NCBI GenBank assembly: GCA_964292295.1
Contig: CAXYVC010000012.1
Location: 1 to 42,726, forward strand
Reading direction: 5' to 3'
Origin: CAXYVC01 sp964292295
GTDB taxonomy: Bacteria; Acidobacteriota; Holophagae; Holophagales; Holophagaceae
DNA: 42,726 nt
The notes under the pieces are model-generated. The model saw only the letters and a list, made by a program, of their open reading frames with translations, did not search any database and was not told the origin of the DNA. Below, in pieces: positions 8,711 to 16,683 of the stretch. The first letter of the stretch is position 1. The number at the start of each line of letters is the position of its first letter. The position numbers were made by a program, and so were the translations under genes.

Positions 8711-9720
8711 AGCGCCACCTCCGCGGCCTGGACCAGGTGCTCCTTCAGGTTCATGTCCGCCGGGCAGGCGCGGCTGCACTTGCCGCAGCCCACGCACATG
8801 GGGAAGCCGAAGCGTTCGGGGAAGTACTTGAGCTTGTGGTAGACCCGCTGGCGCCACCGCTGGCCCTGGGTCTCGCGGGGGTTGTGGCCGGAGGCGTGCA
8901 GCGTGAACTGGGCGAAGCCGCAGCTGTCCCAGGTGCGGAGGCGCTGGCCCGCGCGCCGGTCGGCCTCCTCCTGCAGGTCGAAGCAGGCGCAGGTGGGACA
9001 CACGTAGGCGCAGGCGCCGCAGCCGATGCAGCGCAGGCTCTGCTCGGCCCAGAGGGGGTGCTCGAAGAGGCCGCCGAGCTTCTCCCGCAGGGCGCCGGCG
9101 TCGAAGGCGGCGGGCAGCGTTGCCAGCCGGGCCTCCTTGTCCGCGTCCCCCGGCGCGAAGGCGGAGGGCGCCAGGTCCCGCAGGGCGCGGCCCTTCTCCG
9201 TGAGGACTTCCGCCAGGAAGGCGCCGTCGGCCAGGGGCGTGAGCAGCAGGTCGCTGCCCTTCGTGGCGCCGGGACCTCCGCCCACGGAGGTGCAGAAGCA
9301 GGCCGCGTCCGCCTGCGTGCAGCTCACGCCGACAACGGTGAGCTGGGCCATGCGCGCGTTGAAGAAGGCGTCCCGCGTGTCCCAGTTGAAGACCGCGTCC
9401 AGGCTGGCGAAGGCCGCGGCCTCGCAGGGGCGCACGCCGAAGAGCACGGTGGGCGGAACCTCGGGCTCCGCGCCTTCCAGCTCCACGCGGCCGGGGGCCA
9501 TGCGGTAGGAGAGGAGGCGCTCGGCCCTCGGGAAGGCCATCTCCTTGGCGCCGAGGGCCGTCTGGAGGGCGTCCAGGGAGACCGCGGCGAAGCGCGCCAC
9601 GGGGCAGAGCTCCGTGCGGCCGTCCCGCGCCGTGGGGGCCAGGATGCGCCGCCCCGCGGCCTCCAGGGCCGCGAAGAGCTGCTCGAGGCCAGCCGTCGTG
9701 ATGAGGAATCGCTCAGCCAT
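8707..9720 (-). CDS. floxB: 4Fe-4S dicluster electron-transfer subunit (FloxB/AsrA-like)
   Basis: This 337-residue iron-sulfur protein resembles the AsrA/hydrogenase beta-subunit type. Residues 1-230 are the non-cluster part, with three scattered Cys ('VSCTQADAACFCTS'). The C-terminal third carries two [4Fe-4S] motifs, 'CIGCGACAYVCPTCACFD' and 'CVGCGKCSRACPADM'. The role is to relay electrons between the FAD subunit and HdrA. It overlaps floxA by 4 bases and follows floxC by 6 bases, so expression is surely coordinated. Family and cofactor motifs are clear. The symbol follows the Flox operon model. Confidence 0.83.
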   Translation of the reverse strand: MAERFLITTAGLEQLFAALEAAGRRILAPTARDGRTELCPVARFAAVSLDALQTALGAKEMAFPRAERLLSYRMAPGRVELEGAEPEVPPTVLFGVRPCEAAAFASLDAVFNWDTRDAFFNARMAQLTVVGVSCTQADAACFCTSVGGGPGATKGSDLLLTPLADGAFLAEVLTEKGRALRDLAPSAFAPGDADKEARLATLPAAFDAGALREKLGGLFEHPLWAEQSLRCIGCGACAYVCPTCACFDLQEEADRRAGQRLRTWDSCGFAQFTLHASGHNPRETQGQRWRQRVYHKLKYFPERFGFPMCVGCGKCSRACPADMNLKEHLVQAAEVAL

Positions 9721-9726
9721 GGTGCC

Positions 9727-10530
9727 CTACCGGATGAAGGTCTCTTTGTCGTCGGGGCGGAAGGTGCCGAGGGCGTAGTCCAGCCTGGCGCTGGCGCCCG
9801 CGTGCTGCCCGAACTGCCGGGCCGTGCTGTCCTCGGCGAAGAAGGTGAGCAGGTGCACGGGGATGCCCGCGGGGCAGGCGCGCCCGCAGGCGCCGCACTG
9901 CACGCAGCGCCCGGCCAGGTGCATGGCGCGCACCGCGTGGTACTCCAGGTTGCCGATGGCGTGGGCGGGCACGGGCACCCACTGGGGCCGGTTGCAGTCC
10001 ATGGTGCACTGTGCGCAGTAGCACATGGGGCAGCTGGCGCGGCAGGCGTAGCACTTCACGCAGCGGGCGAGTTCCTGCTGCCAGTAGGCCCAGCGCTCCC
10101 TGCGGTCCATGGCGGAGAGGCGCGCCATCAGCTCCCGGTCGGCCTCGGACAGCCCGCGGGGAAGCTGGGCCGCGGCGGCCTCCAGGTCCTCCTGGGTGGC
10201 CAGCTCCGTCACCGCGCCGTCCCGCAGCAGCAGGGCGAGCACCTCGCCGTCCCGCAGCTGCTTTTCCGCGGTGAGCTGCAGGAGGGAGCGCACGAGGTCC
10301 GGCCCTCCCGCCACCGCCACGGGGCCGAGGGCCCGCGTCTCCCGCCGGGTGACGTAGGCGGCGAGGTTGCCGCCCTCCCCATCGCCCTTCCACACGAGGC
10401 GCCCGGCGTCCTCCGCCTTCCGGGCGAAGCAGGGGCGCAGGGCGCCCTCCGTGCCCACCTCGAAGCCGAGCACGGCCTTCACGCGGCCCTGCGCGAGCAG
10501 TTCCTTCGCCTTGGCTTGAAGCGCTTCCAT
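9727..10530 (-). CDS. floxC: 4Fe-4S subunit of Flox complex (FloxC-like)
   Basis: This is a 267-residue protein with a cysteine-dense C-terminal half. 'CVKCYACRASCPMCYCAQC' is an unusually dense cluster motif with a further Cys in 'TMDCNRPQW', and 'CVQCGACGRACPAG' is a second [4Fe-4S] site. The N-terminal half has no recognised motif. AGGAGG precedes the ATG at 10530, which fixes the start and excludes a longer frame. It sits between the MvhD-like gene and floxB, the place FloxC holds in described HdrABC-FloxABCD operons. It probably carries electrons within the complex. Confidence 0.82.
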   Translation of the reverse strand: MEALQAKAKELLAQGRVKAVLGFEVGTEGALRPCFARKAEDAGRLVWKGDGEGGNLAAYVTRRETRALGPVAVAGGPDLVRSLLQLTAEKQLRDGEVLALLLRDGAVTELATQEDLEAAAAQLPRGLSEADRELMARLSAMDRRERWAYWQQELARCVKCYACRASCPMCYCAQCTMDCNRPQWVPVPAHAIGNLEYHAVRAMHLAGRCVQCGACGRACPAGIPVHLLTFFAEDSTARQFGQHAGASARLDYALGTFRPDDKETFIR

Positions 10531-10541
10531 CGCGTCGCCTC

Positions 10542-10979
10542 CTACGCCACGCCCGCGCCGGCGAGCCGCTGGTACTCGGTGTAGGGCCCCATCGCCCGCA
10601 CCCGGTCGGTCACCTCGTTCACGAGCTGCGCCCACTTGGCGCCCTCCGCGGCGCTCACCCAGGAGAAGGTGACGCGCTCCGTGTCCACGCCCATGAAGTC
10701 CATGAGGTCGCGGAAGACCATCCAGCGCCGGCGGGCGTGGTAGTTGCCCGAGGTGTAGTGGCAGTCGTTGGGGTGGCAGCCCGAGACGATGACGCCGTCG
10801 CTGCCCCGGGCGAAGGCCTTGAGGATCAGCATGAAGTCGATGCGCCCGGTGCAGGGCAGGCGGATGACGCGGACGTTGGGCTGGTACTTGATGCGGCTGG
10901 TGCCCGTGAGGTCCGCGCCCGCGTAGGTGCACCAGTTGCACACGAAGGCGGTGATCTTGGGTTCGAAGGTCTCGGCCAT
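10542..10979 (-). CDS. floxD: MvhD/FloxD-type hydrogenase iron-sulfur subunit
   Basis: This 145-residue protein is of the MvhD (FrhD/MvhD delta) family, the small [2Fe-2S] adaptor that docks an electron input module onto HdrA. The family cysteines are in 'FVCNWCTYAGADLTG', 'RLPCTGRID' and 'VSGCHPNDCHYTSGN'. Length matches stand-alone MvhD. It lies 8 bases after hdrA and 11 bases before floxC, so it joins the Hdr and Flox halves both in gene order and, by family knowledge, in the protein complex. Confidence 0.9.
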   Translation of the reverse strand: MAETFEPKITAFVCNWCTYAGADLTGTSRIKYQPNVRVIRLPCTGRIDFMLILKAFARGSDGVIVSGCHPNDCHYTSGNYHARRRWMVFRDLMDFMGVDTERVTFSWVSAAEGAKWAQLVNEVTDRVRAMGPYTEYQRLAGAGVA

Positions 10980-10987
10980 GGGCAACC

Positions 10988-12979
10988 TCAGAGGCTCATG
11001 ATCTCGGCGTAGACCTGGGCGTTGGAGTAGCCGTGCAGGTCGATGGCCTTGGTGCGGCAGGTGGCCACGCAGGTGCCGCAGCCCTGGCAGAGCCCCGGGT
11101 TGATGCGGGCGATGGTGCGGATCACCTCGCCGCTGCGGGAGGTGATGGCCTCCTGCTCGATGGCCTGGTAGGGGCAGGCGCTCTGGCACAGGAAGCAGCC
11201 GGTGCAGGGGCTGTAGGCCGGGGCGGGCTGCTTGATCACGTGGGCGACCATGGGTTCGCGGGTGAGCGTGTCCTGGCTGAAGAGGGCCACCACCTTGGCG
11301 GCGGTGCCGCTGGCCTGGGCCACGGTCTCGGGGATGTCCCGGGGCGACTGGCAGGCCCCCGCCAGGAAGATGCCCGCGGTGTTCGTCTCCACCGGCTTCA
11401 GCTTGGGGTGCGCCTCGGTGAAGAAGCCGTACTCGTCGTAGCTCACGTGCAGCTTCTGGGCCAGGGCGTCCTGGCCCTTCGGCGCCAGGGCGGCGGTGGC
11501 GAGCACCACCATGTCCGCCTCGATCTCCAGGGGCTGGCCGCCCAGGAGGGTGTCGGCGCCCTTCACGATGAGCTTGCCGTCCTGTTCAAAGATGCGCGAC
11601 ACGCGGCCGCGCACGTACTGCACGCCGTCCTCCTCGATGGCCCGGCGCACGAACTCGTCGTAGTTCTTGCCGTTGGCGCGGATGTCCATGTAGAAGACGT
11701 AGGCCTTGCCGCCGTGCACCTTGTGCTTGTAGAGCATCGCGTGCTTGGCGGTGTACATGCAGCAGATCTTGCTGCAGTAGCCCACGCCCTTGGCGCGGTC
11801 CCGGCTGCCGGAGCAGGCGATGAAGACGACCGTCTGGGGCTCCTTGCCGTCGCTGGGGCGCTTCATCAGCCCCGACGTCGGCCCGGAGGCCGAGGCCAGG
11901 CGCTCGAACTGGAGGCCGTCGATGACGTCCTTGTGCTGTCCGTACCCGTACTCGGGAAAGGCCTCGGTGCGCATCACCTCGAAGCCCGTGGCCAGCACGA
12001 TGGCGCCCACGTCCAGCGTGACGAGCTCGTCCTCCTGCTCGAAACGGATCGCCTGGGTGGGGCAGACCTTGGCGCACACGCCGCACTTGCCGTTCCTGAA
12101 GTGGGTGCAGTGCTCCGTGTCGATCACCGGCTTGTTGGGCACCGCCTGGGGGAAGGGCACGTAGATGGCGGCGCGCGTGCCGAGGCCCTCGTTGAACGCG
12201 TCCGGGATCTTCCTGTTGGGGCACTTCTGGGTGCAGAGGCCGCAGCCCGTGCAGAGCTTCTCGTCCACGTGGCGGGCCTTGCGGCGGATCGTGGCCTTGA
12301 AGTTGCCGATGAAACCCTCGACCTTCTCCACCTCGCTGTAGGTCATGAGCGTGACGTTGGGGTGCCGCGCGGCCTCCACCATCTTGGGGGTGAGGATGCA
12401 CTGGGAACAGTCGAGGGTGGGGAAGGTCTCGGAGAGCTGGCTCATGTGCCCGCCGATGGAGGGGCTCTTCTCGAGCAGCACCACCTTGTGGCCCGCGTTG
12501 GCGATGTCGATGGCGGCCTGGATGCCCGCCACGCCGCCGCCCACCACCAGGGCCGTCTTCGTGACAGGCACCTGGATGGGGAAGAGGGGCTCGTTGCGCT
12601 TGACCTTTTCCACCTGGATCGCCACCAGGTCCGCGGCCTTCTCGGTGGTGGCCTCGCCCTTCTCGTGCACCCAGGAGCAGTGCTCGCGCAGGTTCGCCAT
12701 CTCGCAGAGGTAGGGGTTCAGGCCCGCCTCCTCCACCGCGCGGCGGAAGGTGGGCTCGTGCATGCGGGGCGAGCAGGCGGCCACCACCACGCCGTCCAGC
12801 CCGTGCTCCCGGATGGCCTCCTTGATGAGGGTCTGCCCGGGGTCGGAGCACATGTACTTGTAGTCCTGGCTGCACACCACGCCGGGGATCGCGCGGCAGG
12901 CCTCGGCAACCTTCGCGCAGTCGACGGTGGCGCCGATGTTCTCGCCGCAGTGGCAGACGAATACGCCGATTCGGGACAT
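10988..12979 (-). CDS. hdrA: Heterodisulfide reductase subunit A, electron-bifurcating flavoprotein
   Basis: This 663-residue HdrA carries the FAD that splits electron pairs between a high-potential disulfide path and ferredoxin. Visible parts are an N-terminal Cys region ('VCHCGENIG', Cys9/Cys11), FAD site 'VVGGGVAGIQAA' (146-156), an inserted ferredoxin-like pair of clusters ('CTGCGLCTQKCP' near 243-254 and 'CGVCAKVCP' near 299-307), a second Rossmann region ('VFIACSGSRD') and C-terminal ferredoxin motifs 'CTGCFLCQSACP' (592-603) and 'CQGCGTCVATC' (632-642). Length is standard. The SD AGGAG overlaps the hdrB stop. It is central to the operon, and all expected cofactor motifs are intact. Confidence 0.95.
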   Translation of the reverse strand: MSRIGVFVCHCGENIGATVDCAKVAEACRAIPGVVCSQDYKYMCSDPGQTLIKEAIREHGLDGVVVAACSPRMHEPTFRRAVEEAGLNPYLCEMANLREHCSWVHEKGEATTEKAADLVAIQVEKVKRNEPLFPIQVPVTKTALVVGGGVAGIQAAIDIANAGHKVVLLEKSPSIGGHMSQLSETFPTLDCSQCILTPKMVEAARHPNVTLMTYSEVEKVEGFIGNFKATIRRKARHVDEKLCTGCGLCTQKCPNRKIPDAFNEGLGTRAAIYVPFPQAVPNKPVIDTEHCTHFRNGKCGVCAKVCPTQAIRFEQEDELVTLDVGAIVLATGFEVMRTEAFPEYGYGQHKDVIDGLQFERLASASGPTSGLMKRPSDGKEPQTVVFIACSGSRDRAKGVGYCSKICCMYTAKHAMLYKHKVHGGKAYVFYMDIRANGKNYDEFVRRAIEEDGVQYVRGRVSRIFEQDGKLIVKGADTLLGGQPLEIEADMVVLATAALAPKGQDALAQKLHVSYDEYGFFTEAHPKLKPVETNTAGIFLAGACQSPRDIPETVAQASGTAAKVVALFSQDTLTREPMVAHVIKQPAPAYSPCTGCFLCQSACPYQAIEQEAITSRSGEVIRTIARINPGLCQGCGTCVATCRTKAIDLHGYSNAQVYAEIMSL

Positions 12980-12988
12980 CGCTTGCTC

Positions 12989-13843
12989 CTACGCGTGCGC
13001 GGCGACGAACCGCACGGGGACCATGTGGCGCTGGAGGCCCAGGCGCTCGGGCGGCAGGCCGAAGGCCAGGCCCAGCACCTGCGTCACGAAGAGCACCGGC
13101 GTGGCGTGGGACGCGCCCAGCTGGGCGTCGATGGCGGGGCGGCGCATGTCCAGGTTGCTGTGGCACATGGGGCAGGCCACCACGAGGGCCTCGGCGCCCC
13201 GGCGCACCGCGTCGTCCAGGATCTTCGCGCTCATCTTCCCCACCAGGTCTGTGCGCGTCACGCTGAAGGCCGCGCCGCAGCACTCGGTCTTGAAGGCCCA
13301 GTCCAGCGGGCGGGCGCCGGCGAGGGCCACGAGGCGGTCCATGCTGCGCGGATCCTCCGGGCGGTCGAAGGCCACGGCCTTCGGCGGCCGCACCAGCAGG
13401 CAGCCGTAGTAGCAGGCGAGGTCGTGCGCGAAGGGCTGTGCCACCTTCGCCTTCACCTGTTCGCCCAGGCGGTCCAGCAGCTCGAGGATGTTCAGCACCC
13501 GCACGGTGCCGGCGTAGGGCTGGCCAAGGATCTCGGCGATCCGCGCGCGGGTGTCGGGGTGCTCGGCCAGCTCCAGGCGCGTGGTGGCCAGGCGGTTGAA
13601 GCAGGCGGCGCAGGGCGCGAGCACCTCGTCCAGGCCCGCGGCCTCGGCCTGGGCCAGGATGCGGGCGGGCAGGGCGAGGCTCAGGTCGTGGTCCAGGATG
13701 TGGGCGCTGGAGGCGCCGCAGCAGTTCCAGTCGGGGACCTCCACGAGTTCCACGTCCAGCGCGCCCAGCACGGCGCGCACGGACTCGTCGAACTCCCTGC
13801 TGGAGCCCAGCAGGGAACAGCCGGGGTAGTAGCCGATCCGCAT
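12989..13843 (-). CDS. hdrB: Heterodisulfide reductase subunit B (CCG-domain)
   Basis: This is a 284-residue HdrB, the catalytic disulfide-reducing subunit with two noncubane iron-sulfur clusters. Both CCG repeats are complete: 'YYPGCSLLG', 'NCCGASSAH' and 'CAACFNR' in the first half, and 'CYYGCLL', 'ECCGAAFSV' and 'CPMCHSN' in the second. In methanogens this site reduces CoM-S-S-CoB. In bacteria the partner is usually a protein or small-molecule disulfide and is unknown here. It lies 4 bases after hdrC and 9 before hdrA. Confidence 0.95.
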   Translation of the reverse strand: MRIGYYPGCSLLGSSREFDESVRAVLGALDVELVEVPDWNCCGASSAHILDHDLSLALPARILAQAEAAGLDEVLAPCAACFNRLATTRLELAEHPDTRARIAEILGQPYAGTVRVLNILELLDRLGEQVKAKVAQPFAHDLACYYGCLLVRPPKAVAFDRPEDPRSMDRLVALAGARPLDWAFKTECCGAAFSVTRTDLVGKMSAKILDDAVRRGAEALVVACPMCHSNLDMRRPAIDAQLGASHATPVLFVTQVLGLAFGLPPERLGLQRHMVPVRFVAAHA

Positions 13844-13847
13844 GGTG

Positions 13848-14414
13848 TCACCCCTTCCGCGCGGCGGTGCGCGCGAAGATGCGCTTCATGGCGTCGCGCC
13901 CCTTGATGAGGTGCGGCAGCAGGCCCAGCTTGCCCTTGAGGTACATCTTCGGGGCCAGGGCGACGTCCTTCAGCAGGTGGCCGCTGCGCAGCTTGTAGTC
14001 CGCCACGAGGCCGACCTCGAAGAGGCGTCCCGTGGTGCGGATGCTGTCCAGGAAGGCCCGGTGGAAGGCCAGGATGTCCTTCGCCTTCGGGTGCGCCAGG
14101 CCGCGGGCGAGGGCCTCGCCCCGCACGAAGTCCATGGTGCGGGCCACGTCCACCTCCTGGGGGCAGCGCGTGCTGCAGGTGTCGCAGCTCAGGCAGTACC
14201 ACACGCCCTCGCTGCGCAGGGCCTTCTCGTCCATGGCGGCCAGCTGATACTGCAGCAGGCGCATCACCTGGCTGCTGGGAAGATCCATCTCGGCGGCCGC
14301 GGGGCAGCCCGCGGAGCACTTGCCGCACTGGTAGCAGGCGGCGACGGAGATGCCCGTGGTCTCGCGAAGCTGGTCCGCAAGGCTGGAGGGGTGGGCGTGG
14401 GGGGCGTGGCTCAT
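13848..14414 (-). CDS. hdrC: Heterodisulfide reductase subunit C
   Basis: This 188-residue HdrC passes electrons from HdrA to HdrB through two [4Fe-4S] clusters, seen as 'CYQCGKCSAGCP' and 'CLSCDTCSTRCP'. It is the first gene of the operon. The ATG at 14414 has GGGAG upstream, and the N-terminal His-rich stretch before residue 15 is not conserved, so the exact start could vary by a few codons. A -10-like GCTAGAAT (complement of 14513-14520) suggests a leader of about 90 bases. Confidence 0.93.
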   Translation of the reverse strand: MSHAPHAHPSSLADQLRETTGISVAACYQCGKCSAGCPAAAEMDLPSSQVMRLLQYQLAAMDEKALRSEGVWYCLSCDTCSTRCPQEVDVARTMDFVRGEALARGLAHPKAKDILAFHRAFLDSIRTTGRLFEVGLVADYKLRSGHLLKDVALAPKMYLKGKLGLLPHLIKGRDAMKRIFARTAARKG

Positions 14415-14512
14415 GGGGTGGACTCCCGTGAGGTGCGGGAAGGGAGAACCGTTCCGCGCCGGGGCGGCGGGCGCGGGGTGCGCAAGGCAGAACATGGTAA
14501 GGGGTGGTTCCA

Positions 14513-14520
14513 ATTCTAGC
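14513..14520 (-). promoter_or_regulatory. Probable -10 element of the hdr-flox operon
   Basis: Read on the minus strand the bases are GCTAGAAT, containing TAGAAT. No good -35 hexamer is placed 16-18 bases upstream. It lies in the 189-base divergent gap with psd, whose own -10-like TACTTT is at 14591-14596. Confidence 0.4.
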
Positions 14521-14603
14521 GTCATCCGTGTGTAAGCCCACAGATCGCCGGGGTCGGGCCGTGGGGCCGGGGAGCCCCCCGCAGACGTGCTACTTTGGGC
14601 CCC

Positions 14604-15461
14604 ATGTCCGGGCTTCCCCTTCCCCTCCAGCTCCTGCGCCTGTACCCCAAGCGGCTTGGCTCGGCCCTGGTGGGCTGGGTCGCCGCCCGGCGCCTGCCCC
14701 GGGCCCTGCGCGCGCCCCTGCTGGGGCGCTTCGCCCGCCACTACGGTGCGGACCTCGCGGAGGCCGAACTTCCGCTGGAGGACTACCCGACCTCCCAGGC
14801 CTTCTTCACCCGCCGCCTGAAGCCGGGCCTGCGTCCCCAGGCGGAGCTCCCGCACGGCGCCCTGAACAGCCCCGTGGACGCGCGCATCGCCGCCTGCGGC
14901 CGCGTGGAGGCGGGCACCCTCATCCAGGCCAAGGGCCTTCCCTATGGGCTGGAGGAACTGCTGAAGCACGTGCCCGACCCCGGCGTCTTCGAGGGAGGCC
15001 ACTACGTCACGCTGTACCTGGCCCCCCGGGACTACCACCGCATCCACGTGCCCTGCGAGGGGCGCGTGACCGCCCTGGCGCGGGTGGAAGGCGAACTGTG
15101 GCCCGTGAACGCCCTGAGCACCGCCCACGTGCCGCGCCTCTACGTGCGCAACCGCCGGGCGGCGTGGCGCGCCACGGGGGCGGGAGCGGACGAGGGCCTC
15201 GAGGTGGCCGCGGTGCTGGTGGGTGCCACCCACGTGGGAGGCTGCGAGATCGACGCCCGCTGGCGTGAAGGGCGGGAACTTCCGAAGGATGGCGGCCTGG
15301 CTGTGCCGGGACTGCCCTGCACCCCCGGCGACGACCTGGGCCTCTTCCGCTTCGGCAGCACGGTGGTACTGCTGGTGGGCGGTCCCCGGGCCGGGGACTG
15401 GGCGCTCGGGCGGACGGAGGGAAGCGTGAAGGTGGGCGAGCGCCTGGGGGCCTTCCGGTGA
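14604..15461 (+). CDS. psd: Phosphatidylserine decarboxylase proenzyme
   Basis: This 285-residue pyruvoyl enzyme makes phosphatidylethanolamine from phosphatidylserine at the inner membrane. The self-cleavage motif is 'LFRFGSTVVLL' near residue 250 (FGST form of LGST; the Ser becomes the pyruvoyl group). Other family blocks are 'PTSQAFFTRRLKP' and the catalytic His in 'DYHRIHVPCEG'. The ATG at 14604 is preferred to an in-frame TTG 9 bases upstream. No SD is seen, and a -10-like TACTTT ends 7 bases before the ATG, so the mRNA may be leaderless. It overlaps scpB by 4 bases. Confidence 0.93.
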   Translation: MSGLPLPLQLLRLYPKRLGSALVGWVAARRLPRALRAPLLGRFARHYGADLAEAELPLEDYPTSQAFFTRRLKPGLRPQAELPHGALNSPVDARIAACGRVEAGTLIQAKGLPYGLEELLKHVPDPGVFEGGHYVTLYLAPRDYHRIHVPCEGRVTALARVEGELWPVNALSTAHVPRLYVRNRRAAWRATGAGADEGLEVAAVLVGATHVGGCEIDARWREGRELPKDGGLAVPGLPCTPGDDLGLFRFGSTVVLLVGGPRAGDWALGRTEGSVKVGERLGAFR

Positions 15462-16159
15462 AGGACGAGATCGGCTTCCAGACCTCCTTCATCGATTCCA
15501 GTCCCCTGTGGGAAGCGGGCGGCGACCTGCCGGGGGCGCTGGAGGCGCTCTTCACGGCCACGGGCGAGGTGCTGGACCTGGCCCGCCTCCAGGAGCTGAC
15601 GGGGCTGCACGAGGGGCCGCTGCGCCTCGCCCTCGAGAAGCTCCAGGAGCGGCTGCAGCCCCCGAGGGGCATCCGCCTGGTGGAGGTGGGCGGCGGATGG
15701 CGGATGGCCACCGCGCCCCAGTACGGCGAGCTGGTGGCCAAGCTGGTCACGACCCTGCGCAGCGGGCGGCTCACGCCCGCCCAGCTGGAGACCCTGGCGA
15801 TCATCGCCTACCGCCAGCCCATCACCGTGCCGGAGCTGAACGAGCTGCGCGGGGTCACCAGCAGCTCCAACCAGGTGAAGAGCCTCCTGGAGCGCGAGCT
15901 CATCGTGCCCGCGGGGCGCAAGCCCGTGGTGGGCCGCCCCATGCTGTACGCCACCACCCAGGGCTTCCTGCTGCACTTCGGCCTGAAAGGCCTCCATGAC
16001 CTGCCCCGCCTGGCGGATTTCGGCGAAGGCACCCTGGAGCTGCAGGCCCTCGCCCAGCTCGAGCCGCCGCTGCCCGAAGGCGGCCTCTTCAGCGGCCTGG
16101 AGGACGCGCCGGAGGCCCCGGAGCCGGATCCCGAAACCCTGCGGGAGGAATACGAGTAG
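15458..16159 (+). CDS. scpB: Segregation and condensation protein B
   Basis: This 233-residue double winged-helix protein of the SMC-ScpAB condensin assists chromosome segregation. Family blocks are 'LTPAQLETLAIIAYRQPIT', 'ELNELRGVTSSS' and 'GRPMLYATTQGFLLHFGL'. The C-terminal 40 residues are acidic and Pro-rich. The start is a GTG inside the psd stop (GTGA), so translation is coupled to psd, an uncommon pairing. scpA is not in the window. Confidence 0.93.
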   Translation: MKDEIGFQTSFIDSSPLWEAGGDLPGALEALFTATGEVLDLARLQELTGLHEGPLRLALEKLQERLQPPRGIRLVEVGGGWRMATAPQYGELVAKLVTTLRSGRLTPAQLETLAIIAYRQPITVPELNELRGVTSSSNQVKSLLERELIVPAGRKPVVGRPMLYATTQGFLLHFGLKGLHDLPRLADFGEGTLELQALAQLEPPLPEGGLFSGLEDAPEAPEPDPETLREEYE

Positions 16160-16197
16160 GGCTTGCTAGCATGGGGAATCCTTTCCCCGGAGCCTCC

Positions 16198-16680
16198 ATG
16201 CCGCGTGTCGCGCCCCTGCTCGCCCTGTCCCTCCTGTGCGCCCTGCCCGCCCTCCAGGCCCGGCCCACGGGCTACCGGAACCGGAAGGTGCAGCGCCGGG
16301 TCGACGACCCGCGCCTGGCCAAGGACCCTTCCGTCCGGGCGGCCCGGGCGGCCCTGGCCAAGGCCGAAGGGGACGTGGACAAGGCCCAGGGTGCGCTCCA
16401 GAAGGCCGAGGCGGCCCTGATGGCGGCGCGGGCCGCCGTGCGGGAGGCCCGGGGAGCGGTGCGGGAGACCGAATCCAAGGCCTGGGAGGCCCTCCAGGCC
16501 CAGGATTCCGCCCAGGCGGCCCAGGCCCGGGCGAAGAGCGCCCGCCAGGAGGCCCAGGCCGCTGCCGAGACCGCCCGGAAGGTGGCGCGGGTCGCCGCGC
16601 CCAAGGCCAAGCCCGCGCCGGAGAAGGCCGCGGAGAAGCCCGCCCCGGCCGAGAAGGCGCCTGAAGCGAAGACCGAATAG
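16198..16680 (+). CDS. Small secreted Ala-rich coiled-coil protein
   Basis: I do not recognise a family. The 160-residue product has a signal peptide ('PLLALSLLCALPALQA', cleavage about residue 21). Residues 45-140 form a long Ala/Arg/Glu/Lys-rich helix with heptad-like spacing, a probable coiled coil. The tail is Ala/Lys/Pro-rich ('APEKAAEKPAPAEKAPEAK'). The ATG at 16198 is chosen over an in-frame ATG at 16171 because a GGAG sits 6 bases upstream and the signal peptide then starts correctly. A -10-like GCTAGCAT is at 16165-16172. It may be a periplasmic structural or chaperone-like protein; the function is unknown. Confidence 0.7.
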   Translation: MPRVAPLLALSLLCALPALQARPTGYRNRKVQRRVDDPRLAKDPSVRAARAALAKAEGDVDKAQGALQKAEAALMAARAAVREARGAVRETESKAWEALQAQDSAQAAQARAKSARQEAQAAAETARKVARVAAPKAKPAPEKAAEKPAPAEKAPEAKTE

Positions 16681-16683
16681 GCC

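Noticed and set aside
11033..13906. A 957-codon plus-strand frame rich in His/Leu/Gly/Val
   Set aside because: It is antisense to hdrA and hdrB, whose cluster motifs are unmistakable. Long antisense frames are expected at 70% G+C.
14529..14542. TGTG-N6-CACA in the hdrC-psd gap as a Rex or CRP site
   Set aside because: Both regulators need eight bases between the half sites, and only four bases match on each side.
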